From Adiantum capillus-veneris (taxonomy: Eukaryota; Streptophyta; Polypodiopsida; Polypodiales; Pteridaceae), in contig CM043967.1 of NCBI GenBank assembly GCA_014529385.2, forward strand, positions 88,153,278-88,213,277: a stretch of 60,000 nt of DNA, written 5' to 3'. Positions 10,906 to 21,723 of the stretch are shown here, in pieces (the stretch's first letter is position 1; every line of letters begins with the position of its first letter). The position numbers were made by a program, and so were the translations under genes. The notes under the pieces were generated by a model. That model saw only the letters and a list, made by a program, of their open reading frames with translations, was not told the DNA's origin and did no database searches.

Positions 10906-12000
10906 ACCTTGCCTCCTTCTTTGAAAGTAGCAAGAAAACGATGCTCATCTGTGTACTTCTTATATTGATCTTGAGCTTGCTTAACATTCCATCAAGCAAA
11001 TCAAAGCATGTCAAAATGGCCTTTGAGAAAATCCTTTACTTGTTGTATCTTCTCCTTAGCCAATCCCACCAAAACGGGTGATCTAGGTTGAAATCCATAT
11101 AAAAGCATAAATGGACTAAACCCTGTAGTCACATGCTTTGAACTATTATAAGCAAATTCCAATATAGGTAAGTAGTCCTCCCAATTGGTTTGCTTCTTGC
11201 TAACGTATGCTTGTAGCATATCCTCTAGCACTTGATTAACTCTTTTGGTTTGACCATCTATTTTTGGATGATCAATCATAAATAGATTAAGTTCAGTTTT
11301 CAACTTTTGAAACACAGCTCTCCAGTTCGATCTTTGTCACTAATGATACTAACTGGAAGACTGTAGAGTTTGTATATATTCTTTACATATAGCCGTGCTA
11401 ATTTTGGTGTCTTAACCGTAGTCTTAGTGGGAATGAATTGTCCCATCTTGGTGAGACGGTCTACAATTACCCATATGGCATCATGGCCACGATTTGTAGT
11501 AGGTAGTCCTACTACAAAATCCATAGAGATACTCTCCCACTTACCTTTTGTGGAATCTCTAAAGGATGTAAAAGGCCACCTACTTTGAGGCGCTCTGCCT
11601 TATTTACTTGGCTTTGTTGGCAATTTGGTACGTACTCTTGAACATCATGATGTAAGCCCGGCCAATAAAATTGCCATCGAACTAAGGCATACGTCTTACG
11701 AGTACCTGGATGACCAGCACTTGGACTATCATGACACTCAAATAAGATTTGGCGCCTAGTGTCTGAGTCCTTTGGCACACATATTCTACCTTTGTGGGTA
11801 AGTAGCCATTATCAATGGAAAAATTATTCCATTGCTTAAGCGCTTCCTGAGTAGGGATGGAGCTCTGTGTGTTGGAGTTTTTATATGTGCGTGTAGAGAC
11901 ATGTTGATCTGGCTGTACAGAGACATGTGAGTGTGAGGGATCCCTTTTTAAAACTGCACTCCACACTTTAGCATATGATTGATCTTGTCACACTTGTCAC
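10906..12000 (-). pseudogene. Gypsy A integrase
   Basis: Minus strand, N- to C-terminal. The H2C2 zinc-binding domain reads FECHDSPSAGHPGTRKTYA...NCQQSQ, with the first Cys of the CX2C pair lost. The core has MDFVVGLPTTNRGHDAIWVI (first catalytic Asp) and the degraded second Asp region near SIISDKD. DHPKIDGQTKRVNQVLEDML carries the position of the catalytic Glu-equivalent segment. The C-terminal part has FMLLYGFQPRSPV and QYKKYTDEHRFLATFKEGG. At least two frameshifts separate these blocks. The style (HPxxDGQTxxxN, GFxPRSP) is that of chromovirus-like gypsy elements. No chromodomain is visible because the sequence changes family at about 10905. Confidence 0.87.
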
Positions 12001-12039
12001 ATAATGACTCCAAAAATCCACTCTTTATTTCGTGAAAGC

Positions 12040-13642
12040 AAGTGAATTAATCTGAGGCATCCGACTTAGTGCATCCACTACTACATGATATCACAAGGCT
12101 TACAATCATAATCTTGAAGGATTTTGGCCCATCTAGATTTACGGCGCTTCAAATCCGTTTGAGTAGTAAACTATTTGATACTCTCATGGTCAAAAACTAC
12201 TTCAAACTTGGCACCATATAATAGTGTCACCACTGTCATAAAGCGTGAATTATGGCATAGAGCTCTCTCTCATAGACAAAATAATTTTGTTGAGCTCTAT
12301 CTAACTTTTTTACTTTCAAAGGCTATAGGTCTTCCCTCCTGGAGAAGTACCACACCAATTGCTTTATCACTAGCATCAGTCTCTACCACAAACGGCTTAA
12401 GTGGGCCAAAGATTGCTAGGATGGGAGCAGTGGCTATAGCTACCTTGAGCTGTTCAAAATTGCATTTTTGGGCTTCTTCCCAAGAAAAGGTCTTACCTTT
12501 TGCTTTAAGTTGATCCATCATAGGAAAAACAATTTTGGCATAATCATGGATATATTGTCGATAAAATCGAGCCATGCCTAAAAATATTCGAAGCTCCTCA
12601 ACCGTGTTGGGATGTGGCCATCAAAGAATGGCAGAGACCTTGTTAGTGTCCATTTTGATGCCAAAATAAGAGATCACATGACCGATATAATGTATCTCTA
12701 TTTTAAAGAAATCGCACTTGCTTTGCTTAGCATACAACACGTGAGATCGTAGCTGTTCAAACACTAATCGTAAGTGTTCTATGTGTTCATTTTCAGTGTT
12801 ACTGTAAATGAGAATGTCATCAAGGAAAACCACAACAAATTTTCCAAGATAGGGACGTAAGACACTATCCATGAGTGTCATAAATGTAGCTGGAGCATTG
12901 ATTAGACCAAAGGCATAACCAAAAATTCAAAATGCCCGAACCGTGTTTTAAAGGCAGTTTAGGAGATATCTTGCAAAAGGATATGCACTTGGTGGTATCT
13001 TGAACGAAGATCTATCTTTGGATATTATCTTGCCCCATGGAGTTGATCAAAAAACTCATCCACTTGAGGTAGAGGATACTTGTTCTTGATGGTTATCGCA
13101 TTTAATTCACGATAATCTATGCACATGCACATAGTACCATCTTTCTTTTTTACCAATAGAACTGTTGATGCCCAAGGTGAAGTGCTAGGTCTAATGAAAC
13201 CACGAGCGAGGTAGTCAGCCAACCGACTCTCAACCTCCTTGGCTTCTTTAGCACTCATACGATAAGGTGGTTTACTCACCGGTTTAGTGCCTAGTAAGAC
13301 ATCTATGCCATGCTGCACATCACGTGTAGGGGGTAAACCTGGTGGTAAATCACTTGAGAACATATCACTATACTCCGTGAGTAAGTGAGTCAGCTTTTGC
13401 CGTGCAAAAGGAGAAAGTAAACTAGAGTTATGATGGGATGGAGAATCTTGTAATTCCTGTAATGTTTGCTTTACAACAGTTGCACGTTGCTCTATAGAAT
13501 CAAAATTGAGAGCACTTTGCTCGTTAGATATGTAAACACTTTGCTTATTATTAGAAATCATTGCACTGTGTATACTATTACTAGAATTCACCACACTTTG
13601 CTCTTGAGAATTCATAAGGCTTGGAGACAAGCAGTAACACAA
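12040..13642 (-). pseudogene. Gypsy A reverse transcriptase and RNase H
   Basis: Minus strand. The RT begins near 13360 with [19 protein letters not shown] and [18 protein letters not shown], followed by [20 protein letters not shown] and [21 protein letters not shown] frameshift near 13025-12890 removes the motif A region. The catalytic motif [11 protein letters not shown] is intact near 12830. RNase H follows with MARFYRQYIHDYAKI and KPFVVETDASDKAIGVVL (first Asp). After more stops the domain ends with VVDALSRMPQ near 12075. Between 13642 and 13370 lies a Ser/Gln-rich linker to the protease. Confidence 0.9.
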
Positions 13643-13649
13643 AAAGACT

Positions 13650-13961
13650 TCATCTATTAAATCTGCTTTCTACAAAATAGGAAGTTCGGTTGTCCATAGA
13701 AGAGGTACAGATGGTATATTTTTCTTGGAAGTCAAGGGTCATCGTATGATCTTGAACAATAAGCTCAACCCCTTGAACTACCATGTCCCATACTTCTTTA
13801 TCATTCCTACACATCTGCTCCACCACATACTTGTGAGAGCAGGGAGTCTGTGTAAGCTTCAATTTCTTGACTAGCTTATAGTTCAAGAAGTTATGAGTTG
13901 CACCATCATCCACTAAAATACGAACACGTTGTCCGATAATAGTGCCATGCATGCGAATCAA
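13650..13961 (-). pseudogene. Gypsy A aspartic protease
   Basis: The minus-strand frame has the retropepsin active-site loop as RVRILVDDGATHNFLNYKL. The active-site triad reads Asp-Asp-Gly instead of the usual Asp-Ser/Thr-Gly. The flanking ATHNF is typical of plant gypsy proteases. The frame lies between the gag zinc knuckle and the RT, in the standard Ty3 order, and ends by frameshift. Confidence 0.75.
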
Positions 13962-14069
13962 TCATGGGGGCCAAAGGTGGTGGGCTGCCACATTGAAGCA
14001 GGCACACAACACTTGTGCTTTTCTTCCATATGAAGAACCTCTATATCACAATATTTAGGAGATGAATCT

Positions 14070-15240
14070 AATGTGAGGTGTTGCACTGTGTGCATGGCCT
14101 TTTTTTTGCCTTGCAAAAGAGGTCAATCTTTCTTGTTATGTTGGTCCGAAAGACATCTAAAACATGAATTGTGTTTCTTTGCATGCTCAAAATCAGCAGT
14201 GCTAAGAGACCCACGTGGAGTATCTCGTGAGTGCTTAGGCTTCTTAGCCTCTTGTGGACGTGGAGAGGTAGATTGTCTCTTATTCCTCTTGGAATGTGTG
14301 GGATATCTACCTCACCATTGGCTCTTAGTCACATTGCTCTTACCAAAATTATTTTTAGAGTAGGGAACATTTCCTTTCCTCTCTTGGTCATCATCATATC
14401 TTTGGGCATGACTGATGGCTTCTTCCAAAGTTTTTGGATGTTGGATCTTGACATGAAGACGATAGTCTTTGTCAAGACCCCTATTAAAACACCGTATCTT
14501 TTGGAATTCATCTAGACCTTCTAGTTTTAATATGATTTTCCAATACTTCAAAAGGTACTGTGTGGGAGAGAGGCCAGACATGCGGCATGAATCCCATGCT
14601 AACCAATTCTTATCTTTTTCATTGGAGTCCAAAAACTCTTTGGAGAAAGAAGCTTGAAACGCAGCCCAAGACGTAGGACGAGCATCTATTAGAAATGTCA
14701 TCCACCACTTATAGGCCTTTCCTTTAAGAGATAGACTTGTTTCCACAGCTGTCTTTATATTTGAGGTGTATCTCAATCTATGAATATCACTCCATTTGTG
14801 TAAGAACGTCTTGACCGCATCCTTGTTGCGATCACGCTCTTCCCCCTGAAACTCAGGAATGGTGATATTATTAAGTAATGTATTGCTACCTTCTACACCT
14901 TCTGAAGCACTTGTCTCTTGGACTCCTTGAGTCGTGCGATCTTGGTTCCCTGAACCGTGCCACTTGTGGCTCCTTGAGCTGTCTGTGAATTCATAAATTT
15001 CACAAATAACTCTGTAAGATTGGTAACATTTGCATTGAGTGCAGAGAGGTTGCGTTCAAGTACGCTTTGGCAATGTTTCAAAGTCTTGCAAGCAACCATA
15101 TCTACAAGCCCATGATCTCCTAGATCATCATTGTCATGCATATTAGTGTCAGTGGCACCCGTGGTGCCCTGATTTTGATCTATGTGCTCAAAATCAAAAG
15201 TGTGTATAGGTGGGATATCCTCACTGGCCATGGTAAACAC
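14070..15240 (-). pseudogene. gag: Gypsy A gag with zinc knuckle
   Basis: A minus-strand ATG near 15231 starts MASEDIPPIHTFDFEHIDQN, an acidic N-terminus. The retrotransposon Gag domain (PF03732 type) lies at 14312-14776 with LKGKAYKWWMTFLIDARPTS, FSKEFLDSNEKDKNWLAWDS and IRCFNRGLDKDYR. A zinc knuckle at 14123-14164 reads CFRCLSDQHNKKD and then a stop exactly where the fourth ligand (Cys) belongs. Two frameshifts divide the gene. The leader lies to the right at 15241-15545. Confidence 0.85.
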
Positions 15241-15545
15241 ACACTAATGTAAAGAGAGAAAAAACGTCAACTTGTACCTTGTGAAATTGAAGTTTTTGTG
15301 CTTTGTATGCTCTAGGATTTGCGTTGCATGTGAACCTCGCCTCGTGAGAATTATAGCGCTTCACGTGTCGTTCGTCATAAGAACACCTTTATTGATTCTT
15401 CACAAAAACTCATCGTTTTTGTGAAGGCTTTTGTTCACTTTGAAGCTACCTCCTGGAGGAAAAAAGAATTTTTGGAGGAAAACTTGCCTTCCTCCAAGAA
15501 GTGAAAAGTAAGGGTGAAACTACTTCCTTTAAGTTTGAAGCTTTC
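15241..15545. other. Gypsy A leader region
   Basis: Non-coding sequence between the gag start and the tandem repeat block. It contains several TTTTTGTGAAG-like blocks and GGAGGAAA motifs, but no primer site that I can recognise. Confidence 0.35.
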
Positions 15546-15982
15546 CCTTTTCTTCTAGCTTTCTTTTCAACACAAGTATGCTATCTTTCCTTGTTATACA
15601 CAATAAGGGTCAATAGCTTGATGGTAAAGTGTTGGCCTCTTACTCATGGGGTGGGTTCAACCCTCCTTTATGCAAGGTTAATGGACCTTCCTACGCGTGC
15701 AACCAATGGTGCCAACAGAAGCCTTTGGATCCTTGGTGCTGCAGAGTTGCCGATCGAGTTTGCCTTTTCTTCTAGCTTTCTTTTCAACACAAGTATGCTA
15801 TCTTTCCTTGTTATACATAATAAGGGTCAATAGCTTGATGGTAAAGTGTTGGCCTCTTACCCTCATGGGGTGGGTTCAACCCTCTTCATGCAAGGTTAAT
15901 GGACCTTCCTACGCGTGCAACCAATGGTGCCAACAGAAGCCTTCGGATCCTTGGTGCCGCAGAGTTGCCGATCAAGTTTGCC
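15546..15982 (+). repeat. Tandem duplication (about 217 bp) of a tRNA-derived SINE-like unit
   Basis: Unit 1 (15546-15762) and unit 2 (15763-15982) are about 95% alike. Each holds GGGTCAATAGCTTGATGGTA (box A-like, TAGCTTGATGG) and, about 30 bases on, GGGTGGGTTCAACCCTC (box B, GTTCAACCC). The order and spacing match an RNA polymerase III internal promoter, as in tRNA-derived SINEs. The acceptor-stem pairing of a true tRNA gene is missing, so this is a SINE head or tRNA pseudogene. The tail ACGCGTGCAACCAATGGTGC is shared by both copies. Confidence 0.65.
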
Positions 15983-16066
15983 TTGGCCGCCCGCCTTAGC
16001 CACCCACTATGGAGAGAGTAGGGGTGGTGGCCGCGATCAGCTATCGTTGTATGTCCATGCACTATG

Positions 16067-16775
16067 CACAAGAAGCTGTGCCTACCTTCTTTTTGCTACA
16101 CAACGGATACGTTAGTGTCTGCGGAACGTGGGAGAGAAGCAGCACATCGCATGCACATGCAACCCGCTTTTCCCCTCCTCCCAAAATTAGCTTTGATAAT
16201 AGTGAAAGGGCGGTGGTAATGCATAGGAAACTGTGCCTGCCTTCTTTTTGCTGCACAGTGGATACATCACTGTTTGTGGAATGTGGGAGAGAAGCAGCAT
16301 GTCCCATGCACATGCAACCCGCTTTTGTCCTCCTCCCAAAAATAGCTCTGATACCAGTGAAAGGGTAGTGGTAATGCGTGTGCTAGTCTCCACCCAACCG
16401 TGCTATCTTATAGTCTCTCCCTAGCGTACACATTGTCTGGCCATGCTGGTGGCCTTGCCCATAGGACCCATGTCCTTACAAAATCTTGTAAACTTCAAGG
16501 ATTTTATGGTGATTTTGTCTCGAACGCAAGGAGAGAAGCAGCGCATCGCATGCACATGCAACCTGCTTTTTCCCTCCTCCTAAAAATAGCTCTGATAACA
16601 GTGAAAGGGAGGTGGTAATGCGTGTGCTAGTTTCCACCCAACCGTGCTATCTTATAGCCTCCCCCTAGCGTACACACTGTCTGGCCGTGCTGGTGGCTTG
16701 TCTCGTAGGACCCACGTCCTTACAGAAAGCTTGTCAACTTCAAGGATTTTCTAGTGATTTTGTCTCGAACACAAT
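16067..16775. repeat. Nested tandem repeats with primer-site-like ends
   Basis: Module p (GAGAGAAGCAGC...GTGAAAGGG) occurs three times, near 16131, 16290 and 16530. Module q (GCGTGTGCTAGTYTCCACCC...GATTTTGTCTCGAAC) occurs twice, at 16375-16525 and 16619-16771. Each p copy ends in a version of AGCTCTGATACCAGTGAAAG (16186, 16343, 16586); the middle one is the exact complement of a tRNA-Met primer site at 16346-16356. The block may be amplified LTR/leader sequence of gypsy A. ORFs crossing it are repeat-derived. Confidence 0.65.
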
Positions 16776-17164
16776 TATTTGCTCGCACAAGCATGAGATA
16801 TTGTGTTTTGGTCATCAACTTGGGCATTGGTTTCTCAAATTGGTTTTGTTGTTTTTTGTTTCGTTTCATTTAATACCTCTTTTGTCTACACATTTTTTAG
16901 TTATGAAACTCATAGAAGATGGGCTCATCTTGTTTTGTTGCATTTTTGTTTTTTGAGCCACTTGAAAGTTTGTCTTTCGCATCAGTCCCCAATTCGTTGC
17001 TTCTTGAATGATGGTATTTGTCCTCAACATTGTGTGGAAGATCTCGTACGAAAACTTTGTCCACTATCCATGTTACGAGAATGGGCACCCCCTTGTTGTA
17101 TGTGGTTAACTACAATTGGGATAGCTGGCGTACTGGTTAATTATGTGCTTTCTATTTGATTTCA
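16776..17164 (+). repeat. Dispersed repeat, inverted partner at 21440-21720
   Basis: TTGTATGTGGTTAACTACAA, GCTGGCGTACTGGTTA and TTTCACTATTAGTGAGTTGA match the reverse complement of 21590-21690 with scattered substitutions. Upstream, CTCGTACGAAAAC and GTTACGAGAATGGG also have counterparts near 21690. No protein family is recognised. It borders the truncated end of gypsy B. Confidence 0.5.
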
Positions 17165-18248
17165 CTATTAGTGAGTTGATGATGATTAAATCAGCACCCA
17201 TTAAGTAATGTTTCCAAATTTTTAAAGCATGCATCATAGCAATCAATTCTTCATCATAGGTACTGAACTTTTATTCAGAAGATTTGAATTTACACGAGTG
17301 GATGGTTATCTTGCATAAGAACTGCACCAATACCTTATTCACTAGCATGAGCGACTACGACAAAGAATGGTCTATCAAATTCATGAAATTGTAGTACAAG
17401 TGCATTTATCAAAGCATTCTTGAGTGCATTAAATGAACTTTTTTGCAAGTTAGACCATGCATAAGGAGAATTTTTCTTTAATAGGAGAGTGAGGCAATGA
17501 GATTTGTAAGCAAAGTTACGTACAAACTCCTATAATATCTGCATAGACCAATAAAATGACGAAGTTCATGCAAATTTTCGGGTCTCATCCATGACTGAAT
17601 GCCTTCAATTTTCTTGGGGTCTACATGTATTCCCTTGTTCGATACAATGGTCCCAAATAATCAATCTTAGATTGGAAAAATAATCTCTTTTCAGGTTTTA
17701 GATACAAGTGGGTGTGTGTAAGTAGATCAAATGCACGTGTTAAGTGCTCTTTATGGTCTTGTTCCGATTTATTGAAAACAAGAATATCGTCAAAGAATAC
17801 AATCACAAAATCTTGATGGTCAATGAAAATTCTATTCATCATGCTTGTGAATGTGATTGATGCATTTGTTAGACCAAATGGCATGACAAAAAATTCATAA
17901 TGTCCTGTTTGTGTTTTGAAATCAGTTTTGCAAACATCTTGGTCAAACATTTTGACTCGATGATACCCCGATTTGAGGTCAATTTTGCTGAAAATGTTTG
18001 CCCCTTTCAGTTTGTCTAACAGATCATCCACTCTAAAAACAGGGAACCTATTCTTGATGGTGATCTTGTTTAAAGCTCTGTAGTCGATACACATATGAAA
18101 GGTTCCATTTTTATTCTTAACAAGCAAACTACTAGGTCTTATAAGTCCTCGATCAAGCAAGTCAGTGAGTCGAGTTTGTATCGCCTTGTTTGCAGTCGGA
18201 TTTACACGGTAAGGTGCTCTACAAGGAGGTTCACTATCCGATATAATA
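17165..18248 (-). pseudogene. Gypsy B reverse transcriptase and RNase H
   Basis: The minus-strand RT at 17621-18160 is open for 179 codons: LLVKNKNGTFHMCIDYRALN, KITIKNRFPVFRVDDLLDKL, IFSKIDLKSGYHRVKMFDQD (motif A Asp), HYEFFVMPFGLTNASITFTS and FVIVFFDDILVFNKSEQDHK (catalytic FFDD). RNase H at 17165-17620 is more decayed: FHEFDRPFFVVAHASE (the Asp appears as His) and GIGAVLMQDNHPL. The truncation near 17165 removes the end of RNase H and all of integrase. Confidence 0.88.
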
Positions 18249-18249
18249 T

Positions 18250-18698
18250 CTATTTTGTGGCCTTCTGGGCGTGTGGCAGGTCATGCATGAAACAATCCTT
18301 AAATTGTGAGAGAAGATCATCATGGGAGGAGTTATGTGAAGTTTCAGTTTCAGTGGACATTTGATTTACCAACACTAGATATGTTTTTCCTTGTTTTGGG
18401 ATTGCTCTTTTGGCTTGAGTGTGAGAAATAAGTGGAAATTTTTGATGTGCTAGTGTTGCTTGGATGGAGAAATTTTGATTATTATGAGTGAGGATTATGG
18501 TGCGTGTCTTATAATTAATCAACGGATTAAATTCATGATGGAATGACATTCCCAAAATCATGTCAAGACCATGCAATGGTGCTACCAAAAATGTATGTGC
18601 TTGTGTAAATTCACCAATGCAAACTTCAACAACGACTTAGGTCTTGCAATTAAAACACTAATTATCAAAAACAATTTTGACTTGTGACGTGAAGAAAT

Positions 18699-18777
<79 letters not shown>

Positions 18778-19052
18778 TGGGCCAATCGTGTAGAAATAAA
18801 ATCATGGATACTGCCATCGTCTAAAAGAATGGTGACACTTTCACCCTTGACTATGTCTTGCGCTTTAAACAAAGTGTGAGAAGATATAGGAGTGCCTAAA
18901 GATGGGTTGTCATCGTGATCATACTCAAGATCATATCCCTCACCGTAATTAGCTTCCACTTCATTGTTGTTGGGATTAGCATCTTTGATGAGGTTAATTG
19001 TGGCACCGTTGGGGCGGTCGTTCTTGAAAGGTCTTTGGTTTGGATTTCTCAT
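18250..19052 (-). pseudogene. Gypsy B aspartic protease, broken by a (GA)n tract
   Basis: The minus-strand frame shows GESVTILLDDGSIHDFIST (active-site loop, Asp-Asp-Gly), then RLAQQI, then a 71-bp (GA)n tract read as Ser-Leu repeats. Beyond it the protease continues in a shifted frame with VKIVFDN, VVVEVCIGEF and GLDMILGMSFHHEFNPLIN (the C-terminal ILG motif). Two codons beyond the tract have become TAG and TAA. The tract sits inside the region that should fold into the flap. Confidence 0.8.
18702..18772. repeat. (GA)n microsatellite, about 35 repeats
   Basis: An uninterrupted AG/GA dinucleotide tract inside the gypsy B protease reading frame. Confidence 0.98.
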
Positions 19053-19534
19053 GACTCCATTGGAATGGTCATTGCTCTTAGGAGGACCATTCAGGCACTT
19101 ATATGCAATGTGACCATACTAGAAATATTTAAAACACTTCACCTTTTTGTTACCATTAGAGTTTTGAGCAAGACATTGGTTGGAAAAATTTTGGTTGCCT
19201 CTTTTCTTTAATAATGTCTAGTACAACCCTTCTAAATCTCCTTCAAATCTCTTTGATGCTGGGTCACATTGAACGCCTGTTTAGTTTTTATTCATGATTC
19301 TCAAAAGCTTTTGTTTCTTTAATTCTCGCCCTTTTGCTTTCACAATCCACCAATTTAGCCCTTGACTTTCAATTAAAAGCTTGACATACCAAATTTTGTC
19401 GACCTGAAAGCGCGATTCAATGGTTGATTTGCCGGATAATTACCAATTAAAACTTGTTTTGCCAATTCAAATTTGAATTTTCAAAAATCGATCCTTCAAA
19501 TTTGAAATCAATTGTTGAATTTCTCGAACCTGAC
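19053..19534 (-). pseudogene. gag: Gypsy B gag C-terminus with damaged zinc knuckle
   Basis: The minus strand near 19100-19140 reads KCFKYF-stop-YGHIAYKC, a CX2CX4HX4C knuckle in which the second Cys is Tyr and one residue is a stop. It is followed by PPKSNDHSNGVMRNPNQRPF. The sequence from 19210 to 19534 is more diverged and probably includes only a residual Gag body and leader. The upstream Gag domain is not recognisable. Confidence 0.6.
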
Positions 19535-19666
19535 GCTCTGATACCATTGTTGCTATTGGGGAGATCGATTGCTTGGACAATTCAACAATTCCTCACAGAC
19601 ATCACCATCAACTTGTCACCTTCTCTTCCAAATCCAAGTACACACACACACACACCTAGATTAGAC

Positions 19667-19704
<38 letters not shown>

Positions 19705-19738
19705 ATATTTGATAAAGAGAGAGTGTAAGATATTGTAA
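19535..19738 (-). mobile_element. Gypsy B primer site and 5' LTR start, with (CA)n
   Basis: GCTCTGATACCA at 19535-19546 is the complement of an initiator tRNA-Met primer site. LTR-like sequence starting TGTTGCTATTGGGG follows at 19548. The LTR contains (AC)n at about 19639-19654 and (CA)n at about 19669-19700. I could not place its right end. Confidence 0.6.
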
Positions 19739-20451
19739 GAGATGTCATAAAATCTAATATCTAACCAACTTAAATGATTTTCTCATATTAAACTGATCAT
19801 TTAATGTGGGATAATAAACAGGAACAAGGGGGATCTGTCTCAACACGAGACCAAGGTTAAAGGGGTCCAAATGAGAGATGGTCTGTTAAAGAGAAATGCT
19901 ACCTAATGGAGCTTAAAGACCTTAGGGTTAGCTTCATTAAAGACCTCCAAAAGTTCGTGTTAAAAAGTCCTTTAACCTTAGGCAAGTAGGGCTGATCTTG
20001 AGATGGGAATCCTACACAAGCATGATGTGCTTGTGGTACTTGCTAACTAAGGTGCTTAAGGTGTTTGTGGGAACCTTGCCTAAGCTTGAGGTGCTTTTCA
20101 TGCTTAAATGACTAAGGTTCTTGAAGTGTTCAATTCAAACATAATCTCTCAAGAGGCATAAACAATTGAAGTGAAGTGTTCAATTCAAACATAATCTCTC
20201 AAGAGGCATAAACAATTTTCATGCTTGAATGACTAAGGTGCTTGAAGTGTTCAATTCAAACATGATATCTTAAGACGCATAAAAGACACATGTCAATATC
20301 CTTCCCATTTGTCCTCATGATGTGCTTGAATCCTATTGGATAGGCTTTAAAGGGGCCCAATGAGAATTTAGATGCATAAAAAAAATAAATTAAGTTTCTT
20401 CTCTCAAAGAGGAAAAAAGAGGACACATGTCCAAATGTTATAATTAAATAA

Positions 20452-20454
<3 letters not shown>
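19739..20454. repeat. Possible LTR continuation with triplicated 45-bp motif
   Basis: GAAGTGTTCAATTCAAACAT followed by ATCTCTCAAGAGGCATAAAC occurs at 20123 and 20173 (50-bp period, nearly identical) and in a diverged form at 20244. Flanking text contains repeated GCTTGAGGTGCTT-like phrases. Otherwise non-coding. Confidence 0.6.

Positions 20455-20501
<47 letters not shown>
20455..20501. repeat. (GA)n microsatellite
   Basis: A pure GA tract of about 47 bp. Minus-strand ORFs through it are Ser-Leu artefacts. Confidence 0.97.
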
Positions 20502-20503
<2 letters not shown>

Positions 20504-21439
20504 GGACTAAGCATGAGAGGTGGTATACTCTCCCACACCCACACACATACTCTCTCATGGTGTGAAGTGCAAAGCATAAGAGCTCCATCTCCTTCTCCAA
20601 GATTGTTGAGAAGTTGAAAGCCTACACCAACACTCTTGGCTATGGAATGCAAATCCAACCAAAAGTCATGCTTTAATGCTTAAGCTTGCCATCTTCTTCA
20701 TCTTCATTACTATGCTATTATGCTATGCTAAGCAAGAAGAATGATGATAAGTGAGGAACTATTTCTTTCTTCTATGGAATGCTTCTTCTTCCTCTTCCCC
20801 ACGCTCATTCCCCGCTAGCTCTCTCCACCTTCAAAGGTGTTTGAGGCCTTGGGACTGAGGCCGGGGATGGTTAATGCTTTTACAAAGTTTATGTTATGCT
20901 CGTGATGCATGAATCTTTCCATCTTCATAGCATCACCAAGGTCACAAGGAACACAAAGATTGTATTGTACCAAGTCTCTATATATGGGAGAATCTATAAT
21001 ACAAAAGCCTTATAGAGGGGGACCGGCTCCAAGTAAATCTGGTCTTCAACTTTTGTCATGTTCTCTAATACTCTCTCTTGAAAAAGTATTGTTCATGCCA
21101 AGATAATTAAGTACTATGTTTATGTTGATACCATCAATTAAGTTCACCCTCTATGTTCTCAAAGTAATCTCACAAAAATGATCACTCTAATTCTCTTAAT
21201 TCCGCTATTCTCAAAGTTCATAGACCATTTCCATTACAAGAGATATAGACATAATTAGAGGGTACACAACATGATTTAACATAATCTAAGAGAGAAGAGC
21301 AAAGAATCTTGCAAGTGAATGGCCTAAAATCATAACCCCAAACTCCATGACACCCCTTCTTGTGGATTTTAGTATTTAATTCATTATTTGAGTTTTTGGA
21401 TGCCAAAATTAGAGGCCCCTTTTACATCTAGTCCACTTT
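20502..21439. other. Spacer, nothing recognised
   Basis: About 940 bp without a conserved coding motif, LTR terminus or tandem structure. Confidence 0.4.
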
Positions 21440-21720
21440 AGTACTTGAGTGGAGCACATCACTTATTGCATGTCCCATAAGGGTGAGTTTTCACCAGAGT
21501 TATTTACAAGTAGCCATAGTCGAAAATACTGTGCAAAGGTAAAATGGCTGAGAGGGTTATTATTTGCCAGCGTCTCCTCTTTAACTCCCATAATCATCTC
21601 ACTATTAGTAAAATCAATTAGATTGCACATAAGTAACCATTACGCCAGTTGTTCCAATTGCAGTTAACCACATACAATAGGAGGGTGTCCAGTCTCGTAA
21701 CAATCCGTTTGCAATTGATT
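21440..21720 (-). repeat. Inverted copy of the 16776-17164 repeat
   Basis: The reverse complement of 21590-21690 reads TTGTATGTGGTTAACTGCAA, ACTGGCGTAATGGTTACTTA and TTTTACTAATAGTGAGATGA, matching 17098-17190. The two copies face each other across the gypsy B interval. No protein family is recognised. Confidence 0.5.
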
Positions 21721-21723
21721 ATC

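Noticed and set aside
16009-16424. Overlapping ORFs of 60-119 codons in the tandem block
   Set aside because: The protein repeats follow the DNA tandem repeats, and ORFs exist on both strands, so they are by-products.
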